Source: Perognathus longimembris pacificus (taxonomy: Eukaryota > Chordata > Mammalia > Rodentia > Heteromyidae). Taken from it: 64,000 nt of DNA. Positions 11,455-23,725 of this stretch are shown here, in pieces (the first letter of the stretch is position 1; each line of letters begins with the position of its first letter). The position numbers and the translations under genes were made by a program. The DNA is taken from assembly GCF_023159225.1 (NCBI RefSeq), contig NC_063162.1:96366880-96430879 (forward strand), read 5' to 3'. Below the pieces are notes generated by a model. The model was given only the letters and a program-made list of their open reading frames with translations. It was not told the origin of the DNA and did no database searches.

Positions 11455-11985
11455 AAATGTCACATCCTTTTACCAACATCTCCCCATTTCCTGCTCCCCA
11501 CAACCCCTAGAATCAACTGTTGTATTGTCTGCTTCTGTAAGTCCAACTGTTTTAGATTTCATGAGTAAGATTGCAGGGTTTCTATTTCTGGGTTTGGCTT
11601 TTTTCATTTAGCATAATGACCTCCAGGTTCATTGACATTGTCTTAAGTGGAAACATCTCTTTTCTCATAGCACAATTATATTCTATTTTTCACAGATACC
11701 ACATTTTCTTTATTCATTCATCCACTGATGGAAGCTTGTATTGATTCTGTATCTTAGATATTGTGAAAAAAGAATGTTCACCTACATGAACTTTGGGGAT
11801 GCAGATATCCCTTCACCATACTGTTTCAATTTTCTTTAGTTATGTATACTCAGAAATTAAATGCTAAATGGTATAGTAGTTCTGATTTAGTTTTTTGAAA
11901 TATTGCCAATATTGCTTGTTATCAACAATGTAAGAGTTTCGTTTTCCCCAGTCATCACTTGCACTTGTTAGCTTGTGGTTTCTTG
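11455..11985 (-). mobile_element. Old L1 (L1M-like) 3' end
   Basis: Recognisable inverted mammalian L1 3' sequence, including gggtttggcttttttcattt followed by agcataatgacctccagg, and tcattcatccactgatgg. No intact coding sequence remains. The right end merges with the SINE cluster at 12,000. Confidence 0.7.
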
Positions 11986-12014
11986 AAAATAATCTAATTA
12001 AAAAGAATAAGGGG

Positions 12015-12194
12015 GGGGCTGGGGATATGGCCTAGTGGCAAGAGTGCCTGCCTCAGATACACGAGGCCCTGGGTTCGATTCCCCAGCACCACATATACAG
12101 AAAACGGCCAGAAGTGGCGCTGTGCCTTGAGCGGGAAGAAGCCAGGGACAGTGCTCAGGCCCTGAGTCCAAGGCCCAGGACTGGCCAAAAAAAA
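12015..12194 (+). mobile_element. IDL-Geo SINE with internal deletion
   Basis: Plus-strand copy with an intact head, but about 25 bp of the second module are missing: ggcgctgtg joins directly to ccttgagcgg. The 15-bp duplication aaaaagaataagggg (12,000-12,014 and 12,195-12,209) includes the first four G of the ID element that follows. The SINE therefore inserted at the 5' edge of that older element. Confidence 0.88.
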
Positions 12195-12205
12195 AAAAAG
12201 AATAA

Positions 12206-12297
12206 GGGGCTGGGGATTTGGCTCATCCGAAGAGCGCCTGCCTGGCGAACGCAAGGCCCCAGTGGTCCTCAGCTCTGGGAAAAAAAAAAAAAAAAAA
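12206..12297 (+). mobile_element. ID-type SINE monomer
   Basis: A tRNA-Ala-like monomer on the plus strand: ggggctggggatttggctca, agcgcctgcctggcgaacgc and aaggccccagtgg, then an A tail of about 19. It has no second module, unlike IDL-Geo. The neighbouring IDL-Geo copy inserted exactly at its 5' end. Confidence 0.8.
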
Positions 12298-12304
12298 GGA
12301 AGTG

Positions 12305-12490
12305 TTTCATAATCCTATATACTCAGAAGCCTGAAATGCGAGGGTCAAGGTTTGAAGCCAGCCCAGGCAGGAAAGTCCATGAAACTCTTAAACTATTGAA
12401 AAAAAAAAAAAAAAAAAGACAGAAGTGACACTGTGGATCTCAAATGGTATAGAGCTCTCCCTGAGCAAAAGAAGCTCAGAGACAATGTCC
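12305..12490 (+). mobile_element. B1-ID chimeric SINE, degenerate
   Basis: A B1-like head (aatcctatatactcagaagc; ggtttgaagccagcccaggc) is followed by an unusual internal A run of about 19, then a degenerate ID-like module (agaagtgacactgtggatct). The internal A run separates the two modules. Confidence 0.7.
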
Positions 12491-12829
12491 ATATTTTCTT
12501 GTGCATTTGAGAGTTTTTATGATAAATTTCAGTAAATCACTGTGAAGATCTTCTAAACTAGCAACGTAAGATTAATACATTTATTTGTAACAAATTGATA
12601 TTTGTATAATGTATTTTTTCACAGAAGAGGAGTGATCATATTTTTCATAAACATAAAAATATATGAATCTTTAAAAAGTAATTTTGTTGGCATTACTAAG
12701 GTCTTGTAAAGGGAGATATCATTTCATAAGACAGATCTGATACTTAACTCTTAGAAAACTTTGGAATAGATTTCTTTAAATAAATATTTATTTATTTGTA
12801 TATTTACTTGTATTCATTTATTTTTCACC
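12491..12829. other. AT-rich spacer
   Basis: Unique-looking AT-rich DNA ending in TTTA-type low complexity next to the L1 tail. I see no gene. Confidence 0.45.
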
Positions 12830-13400
12830 TTTTTTAAATGTTAGGTTTTTTGTCAAGGTGATATGTAGAGGGGTTACAGTTACATATGTAAGTTAGTGAG
12901 TACATTTCTTGTCAAACTTTTTACCCCCTCCCTCATTTTTCTCCTACCTTCCCTCTCCCCCAGGTCCCCACCCCAAGTAGTACAGTTAATTTCCAACATA
13001 TTATCTTGTGAGTATTGTTGTTGCTTTGGTTTGCCCTTTAACCTTTGTCTCACCATTTTGATGTTCCCATTCCCTTCCCTAATTCAGGTAAATGTATATA
13101 CAATATCCAGGCTACCACAATCAAATTCAGTGACAACAGGGGCTGAATTATAGGAAAGAAAAATGAGAGAAAAAAGGAAATAACTTCACATAGTACATTA
13201 ATAATAACAACAACAATGAAAAACCTCATTTTCATATCTTTTAGTTCATTTCACTAAGGATCATCTTATATAATCTCATGTAATAGTTATTGAACTATTA
13301 TGATCCTCTGCTAGGACTATTCTAAACATATACTAATTATTGCTAATGAAGGAAACCATGTAATCTAGGATTCTTTGGGTCTGGCTCACTTCACTTAATC
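12830..13400 (-). mobile_element. 5'-truncated L1 3' end
   Basis: L1 3' UTR on the minus strand, with gaggggttacagttacatat near the tail, a C-rich tract at about 12,925-12,975, and further blocks (tttaacctttgtctcaccat; ttctttgggtctggctcact) shared with the copies at 2138 and 38,284. It extends into the same internal position as the 2138 copy. Confidence 0.85.
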
Positions 13401-13407
13401 TAACTTT

Positions 13408-13536
13408 TGAGTCATAGTTCCACTTTCAGATATTTGGCGGTGAGCTTTACTGCCTGGGCTGGCTTCAAACCATGATCCTCAGATCTCAGCTGCTGATGAA
13501 TTAGGATTATAGGTGGTGAGCCACTGCTGCCAGCAC
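13408..13536 (-). mobile_element. B1 head fragment of a B1-ID SINE
   Basis: Inverted B1-type sequence (cctgggctggcttcaaacca; gatctcagctgctgatgaat; ggattataggtggtgagcca) with only a remnant of the ID-like module to the left. The reading is clear, but the left boundary is approximate. Confidence 0.7.
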
Positions 13537-13844
13537 CACTATTACTTTTACATTTATTAATTGAGATACTAATGTATGGGATGGCTTTTGTATTCATCAT
13601 TCCTTTATTTGCCTTTTATTTTTTTATTTTAGCATAAGCTTGAAGATTCTGTGTGATATAAGAAATTAATTTTCTTAATGTCCAAATTGCTCTAGAATTG
13701 TATAGGCCCTTAAATTTGGCATTGTATAATTTCATTCATCTCTGTGACTTTTACAGCATTTCCTTCCTTTTTATGAGTTTATGATATTCTTTTTTCCTCA
13801 GATAACAGAAAACAAATTAAGATAGAGAATATCAATACTACTTC

Positions 13845-14175
13845 TCAAAGCTCCTTTATTTCCTGTTTTTTTCTTAACTGGCCTTACCTTGAAATCGTTC
13901 TCTGGAATTATCTTGGTCTTCTACTTGCCGACACTGACCTGTTCATCCTCATCCTGACCTACCTGGACTCCCACCTCCACACTCCCAGGCACTTCTTCAT
14001 CTCCAAACTTTCTGTTCTGGATCTTGGCTACACCACAAACTCCATCCCTCCGTTGCTGTTCAACCTCTGGGGCCCAGACAAAACCATTTCTGTGCTTGCT
14101 GCATGGTTCAACTCTACTTTGACCTTACCCTGGAAAGCACAGAATGTGTATTTTTGTAGATGATGTCCTAATACC
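13845..14175 (+). pseudogene. Olfactory receptor pseudogene fragment (class II, family-2-like)
   Basis: Olfactory receptors are seven-transmembrane odorant receptors encoded by single-exon genes of about 310 codons. This fragment covers roughly TM1 to the start of TM3. The frame beginning near 13,876 reads LDSHLHTPRHFF (family consensus LxxxLHTPMYFF), then LSVLDLGYTTNSIPPLL and NLWGPDKTIS, which together identify the family. Near 14,095-14,102 the homology shifts to another frame, giving CMVQLYF and TLESTECVF. In that frame there is a TAG at 14,157-14,159 where the loop before the MxYDRY motif should begin, and a TAA at 14,169-14,171. The sequence then stops at an AT-rich repeat. The N-terminus is not in a clean frame. 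A frameshift, two stops and loss of TM4-TM7 make it non-functional. Family assignment is certain; subfamily is a guess from the LWGPDKTIS motif. Confidence 0.88.
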
Positions 14176-14285
14176 TATTTATTTATTTATTTATATAGTA
14201 CATATTTTATATTCATGTTATTTATTTCTTAATTTATTTCTATACTATTTATTTGTTTATTTATTAAATAAATATTTGTTTACAT
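14176..14285. repeat. TTTA-rich low-complexity tract
   Basis: TTTA and TTTG units with interruptions, immediately following the truncated olfactory receptor homology. It may mark the deletion or insertion junction that removed the rest of that gene. Confidence 0.6.
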
Positions 14286-15379
14286 TATTGATCAGGTTCC
14301 CTGTGATCCTTAAAATTGCATTCAGTAAAGTTACTGTCTAAAGCAAAAACTTGTTACATGGCATATATTGTAATATTTTTGGTCGAATGTAAGTGTCCCC
14401 ATATATTTAGTAAAACTAAAGTTAAATTAATTAAATGTATCCAAAGCTTAAATTTTATGTTGAGTGAATCAATTCATCAGTATTTGTTTGTAATCTCTCC
14501 CTTGAGTTTTCCAATATTAAAAATTTGAAGTCCTCCTTATAAAAAGTGACAAGTTTTAACTGCTTAAGATGCATTCTTCTGACTAATTTCTGACCATTGA
14601 TTCAAGAATCAGTCTATAATGATTTTGGTGTAGCTCTTTTGGTTTAATGATCTCCTTAGTCAATAGTACCCATAGTAAGGAAAAACCTCCTGTCATTTGC
14701 TAAACATAAGACTCTCCAAAAATAAGAATTCTTTCAGAGAAAGAATGAAAGTAAAAGCAAGTTAAAGCAATAATTCCCAAATGGTTTTTATCATGACTAT
14801 TTCAGTAGACTTTTATTACATGGTTCTAGTCGTGTATGTGTGTGTGTGTGTGTGCGCACGTGTGGGTACACATGCATTAAAATGGGTGTGGCTTGTTGTA
14901 TGCAAAGGATGTATCTGGAAAACTAGCATACTGTTTGGGATTATGAGAATAGCTGATGATTTTGAAGCTGCATCAATTCCTGTATATAAATAATATATAT
15001 ATATACATACACACCCTATAGATATACATACACACACGATATATATGGATTGTTTTGAAATGCTTGACACCTAAATTTTCTAGACATGATTTATTTTCTT
15101 CCTTTGGGGGCTTTGTTCTCTTTGAATTCTTAAATGCTTAATTTTAAACAAGAATGAAGCTTGGAGAACCAGAGAACCCCATTCTTCATTCTTCATACCC
15201 CATACTTCAGCAGTATACTTTTAAATGCATTTATGAGAATATGTAGCTAACTTAATCTCAAGTGTTTGAACCAATTGTACATTCCCTGTGTCCAGTTACT
15301 TCAAAGGGTTGTAAGAAGACATTCTCTTGTTATAGGTTTTTTTTTAACTGATCAATCACTAAGTTCCACTACCACAAAC
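14286..15379. other. Unique DNA with short dinucleotide repeats
   Basis: No gene is recognised. It holds a TG repeat at about 14,836-14,856 and TA/CA-rich low complexity at about 14,990-15,045. Confidence 0.5.
14836..14856. repeat. (TG)n microsatellite
   Basis: About ten TG units, interrupted on the right by GCGCACG. Confidence 0.8.
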
Positions 15380-16480
15380 TTGTAGGATCACTTCATAAAA
15401 CTCATTCAGCTCCATCGTTCCAATAAAGATATGACAAGGCTGTTTATCAGTAGGTAATAAGACAGATAATTTAACTGTACAGGCTCTAATTGGTCTAATT
15501 CACTAACTGACCTCTCACCACTTGATTCACTAGTACAATTGAGCTCTGATAAAGCCTTTAATTGTAAATTGCACACAGCTGTGAGCTGCTTCTCACGCTG
15601 GCACAAAAACACTATCATCGACTGTTTCATCTCTGCGACCTGCTAATTTGGAGCATATGTAACTGTTTTTAATGCTGAAGGCTTGACATACCACAAACAG
15701 CAGATGTTGCAGCTGCCCCTGAGACGCTTTATTTAATTCAATTACGTCTTTTGGAGATATGTAAAAAAGCTAGGCAAGATGAGAGAGGGCAGGAGAATGT
15801 TAAAAATGGAGCCCCTGGTTGAGGCCCAGGTGGCTCGATAGGCAAATGATTGGGTGAATGTCTAAATGATCTTTTTAATTGAGTAGACTGACGGCTAATC
15901 AGGGTCATGAAGTGGTATCACACTGATGAGCTGAGTGGAGCCCTGGGCTGCTCTGCAATTAATGCCGCTTTTGTGAAAGGAGAAAAAAGAAAGATAATGT
16001 ATACCATCTGGCAATTGTTTATGATAAAAGCAGCAGTTTGCTACAAATTCAAGTTAAATGCTATTCATAACATTATTTTTTTGCTGCTGTTGAGGGCAAG
16101 GACACAGATCTCAGGCCTTTGTCTGACTTCTCATTCTTCTTCTCAACCAAAACATTCATTTTCTTCCACGTGTGTTATTATTAATTATTTGGCTGCTTTC
16201 AAATGTATGGCCTGAGTGGTTCTCTGTTTGATAGGCCAATAAAAAGGCCCAGCATATACTTCTTGGATTCTACTTCAACTTTCATGCCAATGTATCTGAT
16301 TACAATAAAACAAAGCAACTGGCTAAAGTCACAGCCAAAAACCCAGAGGAAACAAATTAGGTTTTCTTCTTCTTTTTTTTTTTCTAAAGAGCATGTCTCT
16401 TTAATATTCCTGCAATTAAAAAGAAGAGAGCTGGAGTTCATAACAGTGACAAAAAGTTTGTAGCTTTTCTAGTAGCTTCA
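15380..16480. promoter_or_regulatory. Candidate conserved non-coding element
   Basis: About 1.1 kb without SINE, L1 or microsatellite sequence, with higher complexity than the surroundings. It contains several AT-core homeodomain-type sites (tttttaattgagt near 15,870, ctgcaattaatgccgc near 15,953, attaattatttggc near 16,180) and an E-box-like catctggcaattg near 16,008. Several minus- and plus-strand frames of 74-102 codons cross it but overlap one another and show no protein motif. The texture resembles vertebrate developmental enhancers. That is a judgement by eye, not an alignment. Confidence 0.35.
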
Positions 16481-19400
16481 AAGATATTAGCATTTGCACA
16501 CTTTAACGAAGACAGTGATTATTAAAAAATTTTCCAAGAATGCCTGAGTATGAAGACTTTCATTAAATACATCATGGAGATGAATTTAAAGGTGAGTTTA
16601 AAAATGATTCATTTGTAGACATGAGGCTTCCATGGGGTTTGTCAGATATAACTACATGTAGAAAAAAAAATAGATGTTATTTTTATTTTAGATCACTGAC
16701 AAGACCAAAAAGAAATAAGCAAAAAGAGAGATGAGCTTGAAAAAGCTCAACTGTGACTTAGAAAGGAGACAAAAAATATCATTTCTTTCAATCACAGGGA
16801 GCCAAGGATTTTGCGGTCACTCTCACTTTGAATCATCAAAGACAAGGACACACATACTCAGCAGTTTAGAGTAGAAAAATAAAGTGCAACCTAAAATCAA
16901 GGAATGAACTTCAATGGTAAATCAAACTTAGAAGTCAAAGATGGCAATGTGGTGTATACAGTCAGATTCCATTATTTTGAACTTTGGGGGAGTTTGTTTC
17001 AATGCAGTTGAGATGAAAACTGGCTCTATTTGTAATATACTTCAATTGAAGGGTAAGGGTGGTACCTGGCCCAGAATCTACTTCCAGAAAGACAAAGACA
17101 TCATCAACTACCATTAAGCAAGCACCAATTGGGGAGTAGTACTTTCTCGATGCTGGGCTAAATAAATCCTGGGACTACAGAGATAATAAACACAGAAACA
17201 GACATCAGGAAGTTAAAATCTGTTGAAGGAGAAAGACACAGATGCAGCATTAATCATGGAGGGCCAGGGGAACTTACAGAAGAACACCCAAACCTTGAGA
17301 GAGAAAGAGCTCTTATAGAAGGCTTCACTGTTATTCATGCTAATCAGGTATCATGTGATGTGACAGGAAGGTCCTTTGGGCAGCCTTAGAAAGAGTTAAT
17401 AATTATTTGCTGAAGAGGCATGTGTAGATTTTATGTAGATGAACTGGGTGTTTGACTTATCAGAAGTATAATATTTGTTGTATAATATTTTATAGAACCA
17501 TCTACCCAGTAAAGTAAACAAATGAAACATATATATGCTCACACTCAAAAATAAAAAACTCACTTTAGTTTGAAAGAAATGTTAAATATACCGTATTATC
17601 TTGAGAAGACAAATAAAAACTGAGGATGATTTTCTTCCAGGGAAAGTAAGCTAAGCAACTGTGACCTGGTAGACCTAGATTTCCTGTCCTCAGAACAGGA
17701 AAGATAAAGAAGATTGTCAGGGTCAGAAGCCAATCTCTGGTGCCTGAAATTGTGAAAGACTAGTGCATCTCAAATTCTTCTCTGGAAATAAAATATTAAT
17801 TCTAATAAAAACCAACAATTAATAGGTCCTTATCATTTGCTAGGGAGGTGATAAGTCTTTATGTCTTATTGTTGAATCTTTACAAAGCCTGCTATGTGGA
17901 AGTTCCAGGAAAAGGGAGACAGAAAGGTTCTTTAACTAAGCCAGATTTATAAAACTAGTAAAGGAAGGAGAGTATATATATATATATACCTGTTTTTTAC
18001 ATCAATCAAGCATGCACACTCTTCATCATTATATTATTGTTATTATTTTTGTGTCATTTTATACTGGCCTAAATAACACTTAGAAATTATTTTATGAATG
18101 TGTATTATAACCATTAAACATATTTTTGCAATACTTCTTAGCTAATCCTTTATTAGTCAATATTTATTCTTTGAGTAAGAAATGGTTTTCTCATGCTCCG
18201 AACTTTCCAAAACAAGGATGGGTGAAGATGGTCTGATCATGGTACTAAACTCATGAGTTTATTTCCTTTGTTTTTATTCTTTTCATTTAACACAATCATC
18301 TGTGGATTTAATAGAATAATTATACTTACATTGTCAAAGTGTACTAATTTTTACTTAATCACACTACTATACATTTATAAACCTATTAGGTAGTATGTAC
18401 AGAGAGTAAAAGAAAAGAAAGCAGTTATTTTCTTCTTCCCCCCATGGAAGGGCTTCCAGTATAATTGAGCAGACAGAGCCTGACATGATAACAATAGCAC
18501 ACCAATAAATACTTCCTGCCTAAGCTCCTTTGAGAATCTGTGGAGCACCTGATTCTCACATGAGCTAGTCTTGGTGCTTTAGCAAAGGTCCTGACCACTG
18601 CTTGAGGGATCATAAGTGCAGAGTTCAAAGTGAGCATGTCTGGCAATCAAGGACACATACCAAGAGGTGCACTCTGGGGACCAGTCCCAGAAAAGCATTG
18701 AAAAGCACATAAAGGACAAGCCCAAGGAGAACTGTACGGGAAAAGCACATGAAAGCAGATTTCATAAATCTCAAGGTCAGTCAACCAAGTGATAGAATGA
18801 GGGAGGAAATGGAAAGATAAAATTTACACAACATTTTAATGTTATAGTTCACTGGAAAGCATTGACAGAGAGCATAATACTGAATGTTCCAGTGGAATGT
18901 CAGAGTAACAATGGAGAGTCTATGAGAAAATCATCAAAGTTAGGATCAAATGATAAGAAACCTCTTCCGACCCTACTTTACCTTCTTGGCATTATTAATG
19001 TTGACTGGTAGGATGGAAAATCAATAGGTACCTTATGTTCAAAGACTACAAAGTAGATAGATGATAGATTGAATAGATTTGTCATTTTGCTTACTCGCCT
19101 TTGTATAAAGTTAAGGTGATTCTTCATGACTTGTACTTTTGCTCCTAATGAGTACAGTGGAAATCAAGACTCACTACTGGTAAAATTGTATTAACATCTC
19201 AGGAAGTAGGTGATTATTTTTAGGCTATATCAAATACAGAACTTTTTCACTGGAAAAGATGAAAATAAGAATTCCTGCTAGTGTAGATGAAAGCCCAAAG
19301 GGAAGGTGGGCTTCAGGTGATCTTTGAAAGTTGGTAACAGAGTGACCAATAAAAGGCTTTGAGATATATTTTGCCTAACCTCACACTAGTCCTGCTACAT

Positions 19401-21689
19401 ATCTGCTTGGTAACCTTGAACCACTTATAAAATCTCTTTTGTCTCAATTAATAATGAAGAAAAAATAAAATCATTTCTCAAATTTTAAAAGTGCTGAGGT
19501 ACTAGAGCTCTTTGTACATGCATGCAGGTGATTAAACATTCCATAATGGTAGGTGATTATTGTTATCCTCATAAAGATTAACAGGAAGAGGCTAACTCAA
19601 GAAGCACAAACTACATGTGTGGAAATATTAGTCTATAATTAAAATATGACCCATAAACACCAGAAAAGGGCACCATACAGCATCCTACAGAGAAATAAAA
19701 GTTCATTCATTCACTCATTTATTCATAAAACATGTATTCAGAGCTCCCTATGCATTAAATGTTTAGAGATCAAAGGATGCTACTTAGGCCAGTAGGAAAA
19801 TGAGAATCTTTGAAAGTATTAGAAACAATTGGCTGAGTGAGAATATATCATTATCATCTTAAACCCTTTAAGGATCTTTTAAGTGTGTTACTTTTAAATA
19901 TCCAGATAGCCACAAAGTTGTTCTTAGGTAGCCAGAAATTGTGCTTATGGTGAGGCTTGTTACAAGTGAGATGAGAGGAACTGTGCTTCTGTCATTGGAA
20001 GGTGATAATCACTAACAGTGATCATTTTGATGACTGAGTCCATTCAGGCCATAAGACATGATGGAAGTAAGAAGTAAAGGAATGAAGATTAGGGATGAAA
20101 TTGTGAGTGCACTGAGCTGAGAGATACAAGGAAGATGGGTCAGATGGAGTATACACTCTCATACAAGCAAACGAATAAAACCTTATGTGATGACAGGATG
20201 AATGATTAAAATAAAATGCAACATAAAAAAGAGAGGCAGAAACTGAAAGATCAATTCATATGGAAGTGATGGAAGAAAATGTTAGATTTACAGTGTAGTT
20301 TCTCTAAACAGGAAGCCATGGAATTTCCAACAAAAAGTAACTAATAATGATTTGTGACAGTCTTTGAGGTGTATCCTGTTTGATAATTCCTTTTTCCTGA
20401 TACAATTCACAGCAAGAAATGAGTTTCCTCCTTTCCTATTCTATCCCAATCTCTTAATTCACTGTCCCATTTTGGCAAAGAAGCTAGCCTGTAAGTTCCT
20501 GAGACCAGAGGCTATGTTTATTCATTACACCTGGTGCATGTCCTAGACATTCCTTCTGATTAATGAATCAACCTAGAGGAAATTTTACCATGCAAAGAAA
20601 AACTACATTCATGATCTCCCCTATACCATTTATCATTATGAAGATAACTGTTCACCTTGATGGTAGGAAACCTGCCAAACTACAACAATCCGAATTTTAT
20701 TTTTAATGTGTAGTCCACAGAATTACTGTAATTATAAAGGAAGTGAATGTTAGTGATACGTTTTACAGATGTTGGAAAAGTAAAGGCAGAGTTCCTGCCC
20801 ATGGAAGGACATCAGACCATTGAGTTTGCTCTTGTTTCTGCTCGTTGCTTGCTCCCTAACTCCCTAAGGAAGCAGTTCGATCCCTAAGAATAGAATTTTA
20901 CTAATGTTGTCATTCACTCATGAATTAAGACAGCTAGGTTTTTTTTAAAGCTATTTCCTTAATTTGAATCACAAGATAATGATATAGCATAGGTTTTTTT
21001 TAATATCTGAAATTGTGACATAACCTTGAAAATAAATAAAGCCCTTAGCAAAAATTTAGGTTACTATAGGCAGTGAAACAAGATATTATAATATCAGCTT
21101 TACTTGAGGTTAGATCAGAGGTAAAGAGAACTCAATAAGACTCAGTAAGTTTCCATTTGGGCCAGGGGTAGGGAGGAGAGCTACATATCCTCATGTTTCC
21201 TGATATCCAAGTCCTTACAGACACTGTGCTTGGCCACTCATGGGAAGTGTTTGACAATGAGGGGACCACAAATGGGATGTGCACAGAGGGTTCCATGCCC
21301 CATGGAAATACTGCCTTATGAAGAGTGGCAGGATGATTAAAGACTGATCAATACACACATGTAATGACCATCTCCAGGGAGGGCCTTAGATCTACCTTAG
21401 ACAGCACATGAAACTTTGAAAGCTAGTTCTTTTTTTTTTTTCTTTCTATTTTAAATAACTAAGTTTTGGGGAAACTTGTGGGCCAGCAACACACAATAGA
21501 GAAATAGATAACTTACTTAGGATGAAAAAAAAAAGTGACTAGGTAAGAAATGGCTGGGAATGAAACCAGAGCTAGATAAGGTAGAGATCAGAAGAGATGG
21601 TACATTTGAATTTAGATCAAAATATGATGATAAAAGGAGCTAGCCATGGGATCATCTGGTAGGTGATTATTTCATTAAGAAACAAAAAA
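16481..21689. other. 5.2 kb repeat-poor unique DNA
   Basis: I find no L1, SINE or LTR that I can defend, no open frame above about 75 codons and no RNA gene. Short TA repeats lie at about 17,970-17,990 and a T run at 21,429-21,440. The block near 18,425-18,650 contains AATAAA at about 18,503 and could be a decayed LTR, but it has no matching termini. Confidence 0.45.
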
Positions 21690-22010
21690 GGGGCTGAGTT
21701 TGGTGGTACATGGCTGAAATTCCAACTCCTTGGCAGGCAAAGAGAGAAGAATTATAGTTTGAGAATGGCTTGGGCAAAACTTAGCAAGACCTTCTCTCAG
21801 AAGCTAGCATGGTACACATGTTTGAACTCCTAGCTGCTCAGGAGAAAGAACACTGTTTTCTGATGATGGCCTGGGAATAGTATAAGACGTGATATGACAA
21901 ACAAATTAAAGAAAGCAGGGGCTGCAAATGTAGTTTACTTGTAGAGCATTTTCCCAGCAAGTACATGGCCCTAAATACCTCAGTATTTCAAACATAAACA
22001 CAGAAACAAA
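21690..22010 (+). mobile_element. Composite SINE (B1-B1-ID order)
   Basis: On the plus strand: a B1-like block (ggctgagtttggtggtacat; aattccaactccttggcagg), a second B1-like block from about 21,800 (gctagcatggtacacatg; actcctagctgctcaggag), then an ID-like block at 21,918-21,990 (ggggctgcaaatgtagttta; gcattttcccagcaagtaca). Each block is diverged, so the element is old. The same arrangement at 6500 suggests a real composite family, not chance neighbours. Confidence 0.6.
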
Positions 22011-23452
22011 AGCAAGTAAAAGAAAAATTTTAAACCCTGGAGGAGAAAAACAGTATTAGGTGACATAAAATAAAGTAGATAGAACTAGTTTATGTGGGAT
22101 TAAAATAAAATATTTAATAGTTTTATATATAGTAGGTGGGTTACATATGCCTATATGTGGAAGGAAAGATAAGTTTAAGCATTTTAGCAACTAGAATGAG
22201 GAAAAGGCTATATTTATTCTATTTATTTTATTGATTGTCTTCATCCCAAAAGCTAATCTACCATTTCCTTGCCCAAGTTATTCCAGGTTTATGTGACACT
22301 GACCCCATGACAGAGTACTATTATCCTGATTTCCATATGAAAAAAGTGAATACAGTGATAGAAAAGTTTTGAAGTCTCATGTTTAATTCCACATTTATTT
22401 TTTTTCTAATTGAATTAGTTGACCTGACCCATATACAAATGATAGTCGATTTCTGTTTGCTAGCTGTAAAATATTTCAATTTTCTTTTTCTGGAAGCCTT
22501 CCCAAGCAATGTAAGTAAATCATCAAATGTTGATGTGGTTATATGACTTTGGGGAACATAGTGATATCGCTGACATATTCTTTTGTCAATTGTAACAAAG
22601 GTGCAAGGAACAGCCTATCAATCTCAGGGGCCTAATCACAAGTGTTACACCTAGGCCTATTAAAATGCTGAGCCCTTCCAGTTACCCAGCACATCTCTCT
22701 ATGTAGACAATGATCCTTTTATCAACAAGGCAATGGAGGATTTACTAGTTAATCCAGTCTAGATTTATTTTTGGCAAGAAGATATCAAGTTGGTAATAAA
22801 CATATTTTGAATTTTCTGAATAGTAAATCATACACGTGCATACAAAAAGCCCTTGAACAACTAATCAGAGGACTAGATTTCTTATCTGACATTATGATGT
22901 TATGTAAATATAACTATGAGCCACTTTATAATTCAATATAATATACCAAATGTATCTCTGGGTTTTATCAAAAGTATTTAATTTACATCTTAGCTATGAT
23001 GAAACAATTATCTATTACATAAACAACTTAAGGGTCAGTGGGATAAAATGATTCAAAGTCAAAGATAATAGTTAAGAGGAATCTAAGTTTTCCTGACTGC
23101 AAATCACTTACAGTTTCTTTTTTACCACCTTATAGAGTAAGCTGTTTCAGAATCAAGTAGAAATTTCCTCACCCTGCCTTTGGCTTTGTTGTTGTTGATT
23201 TTAAGACCAGAATACAAAAATTCCTTTCTATCATTAAGACAAAAGAAAAAAAAAGAAAGCATTCGTTGACCATTTAAAGTGATACTTGGCTATTTTACTA
23301 ATGATATCTTGGCTTCAATTTCATCCTTTTTGTTCACTCTGTAAAAACAGAATGGGAACTTTTAAATACATCAGCTGGCATAATGTTCATCTTTGTCCCT
23401 GGAGGGCTGTAAGGAGATTTTGAAAGGGAGGCTTTTCTTTCTGGTTCACTAG
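22011..23452. other. Unique DNA, no gene seen
   Basis: No repeats that I recognise. A T-box-like site (aagtgttacacctaggcc) occurs at about 22,642-22,659 in a GC-richer patch, but nothing else supports a regulatory call. Confidence 0.45.
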
Positions 23453-23725
23453 ACAAGTCTGGCCTTGTGTGGCTTCTCCAATACCAGGCTCTGGAATTCT
23501 CCACTGTCAGGGGCTTGCAGCTTCCTCAGTACCCACAGCCCCTGCAGTACTTAGCACCCAGTAACAGCATCCAGAAGTCTCTAGTCATTTCCAGAGGGCT
23601 TTGTTTCCCACTACTTTTGATGAGACAAGTCCTTGTGAATATTCTTTTATATCCAGAATATATGTGTGCAAAACTCCACAGTGGCTTCCCTGTAAACAAC
23701 ATGAGACAAAGCTATGCCTCCATTG
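23453..23725 (+). other. Possible isolated exon (splice-site bounded)
   Basis: The segment is preceded by a pyrimidine-rich tract and AG (cttttctttctggttcactag, ending at 23,452) and followed by a consensus donor (CATTG then GTAAGT at 23,726). It is 273 bp, has no stop in one plus-strand frame and is more GC-rich than its flanks. The encoded peptide matches no family I know. It could be an exon of a long non-coding RNA, part of a decayed LTR, or chance. Confidence 0.18.

Noticed and set aside
12114..12428. A 104-codon open frame
   Set aside because: It runs through three adjoining SINEs and their A tails, so it is repeat-derived.
18425..18650. A second LTR
   Set aside because: AATAAA and a few LTR-like words are present, but no matching TG..CA termini or flanking duplication could be found.
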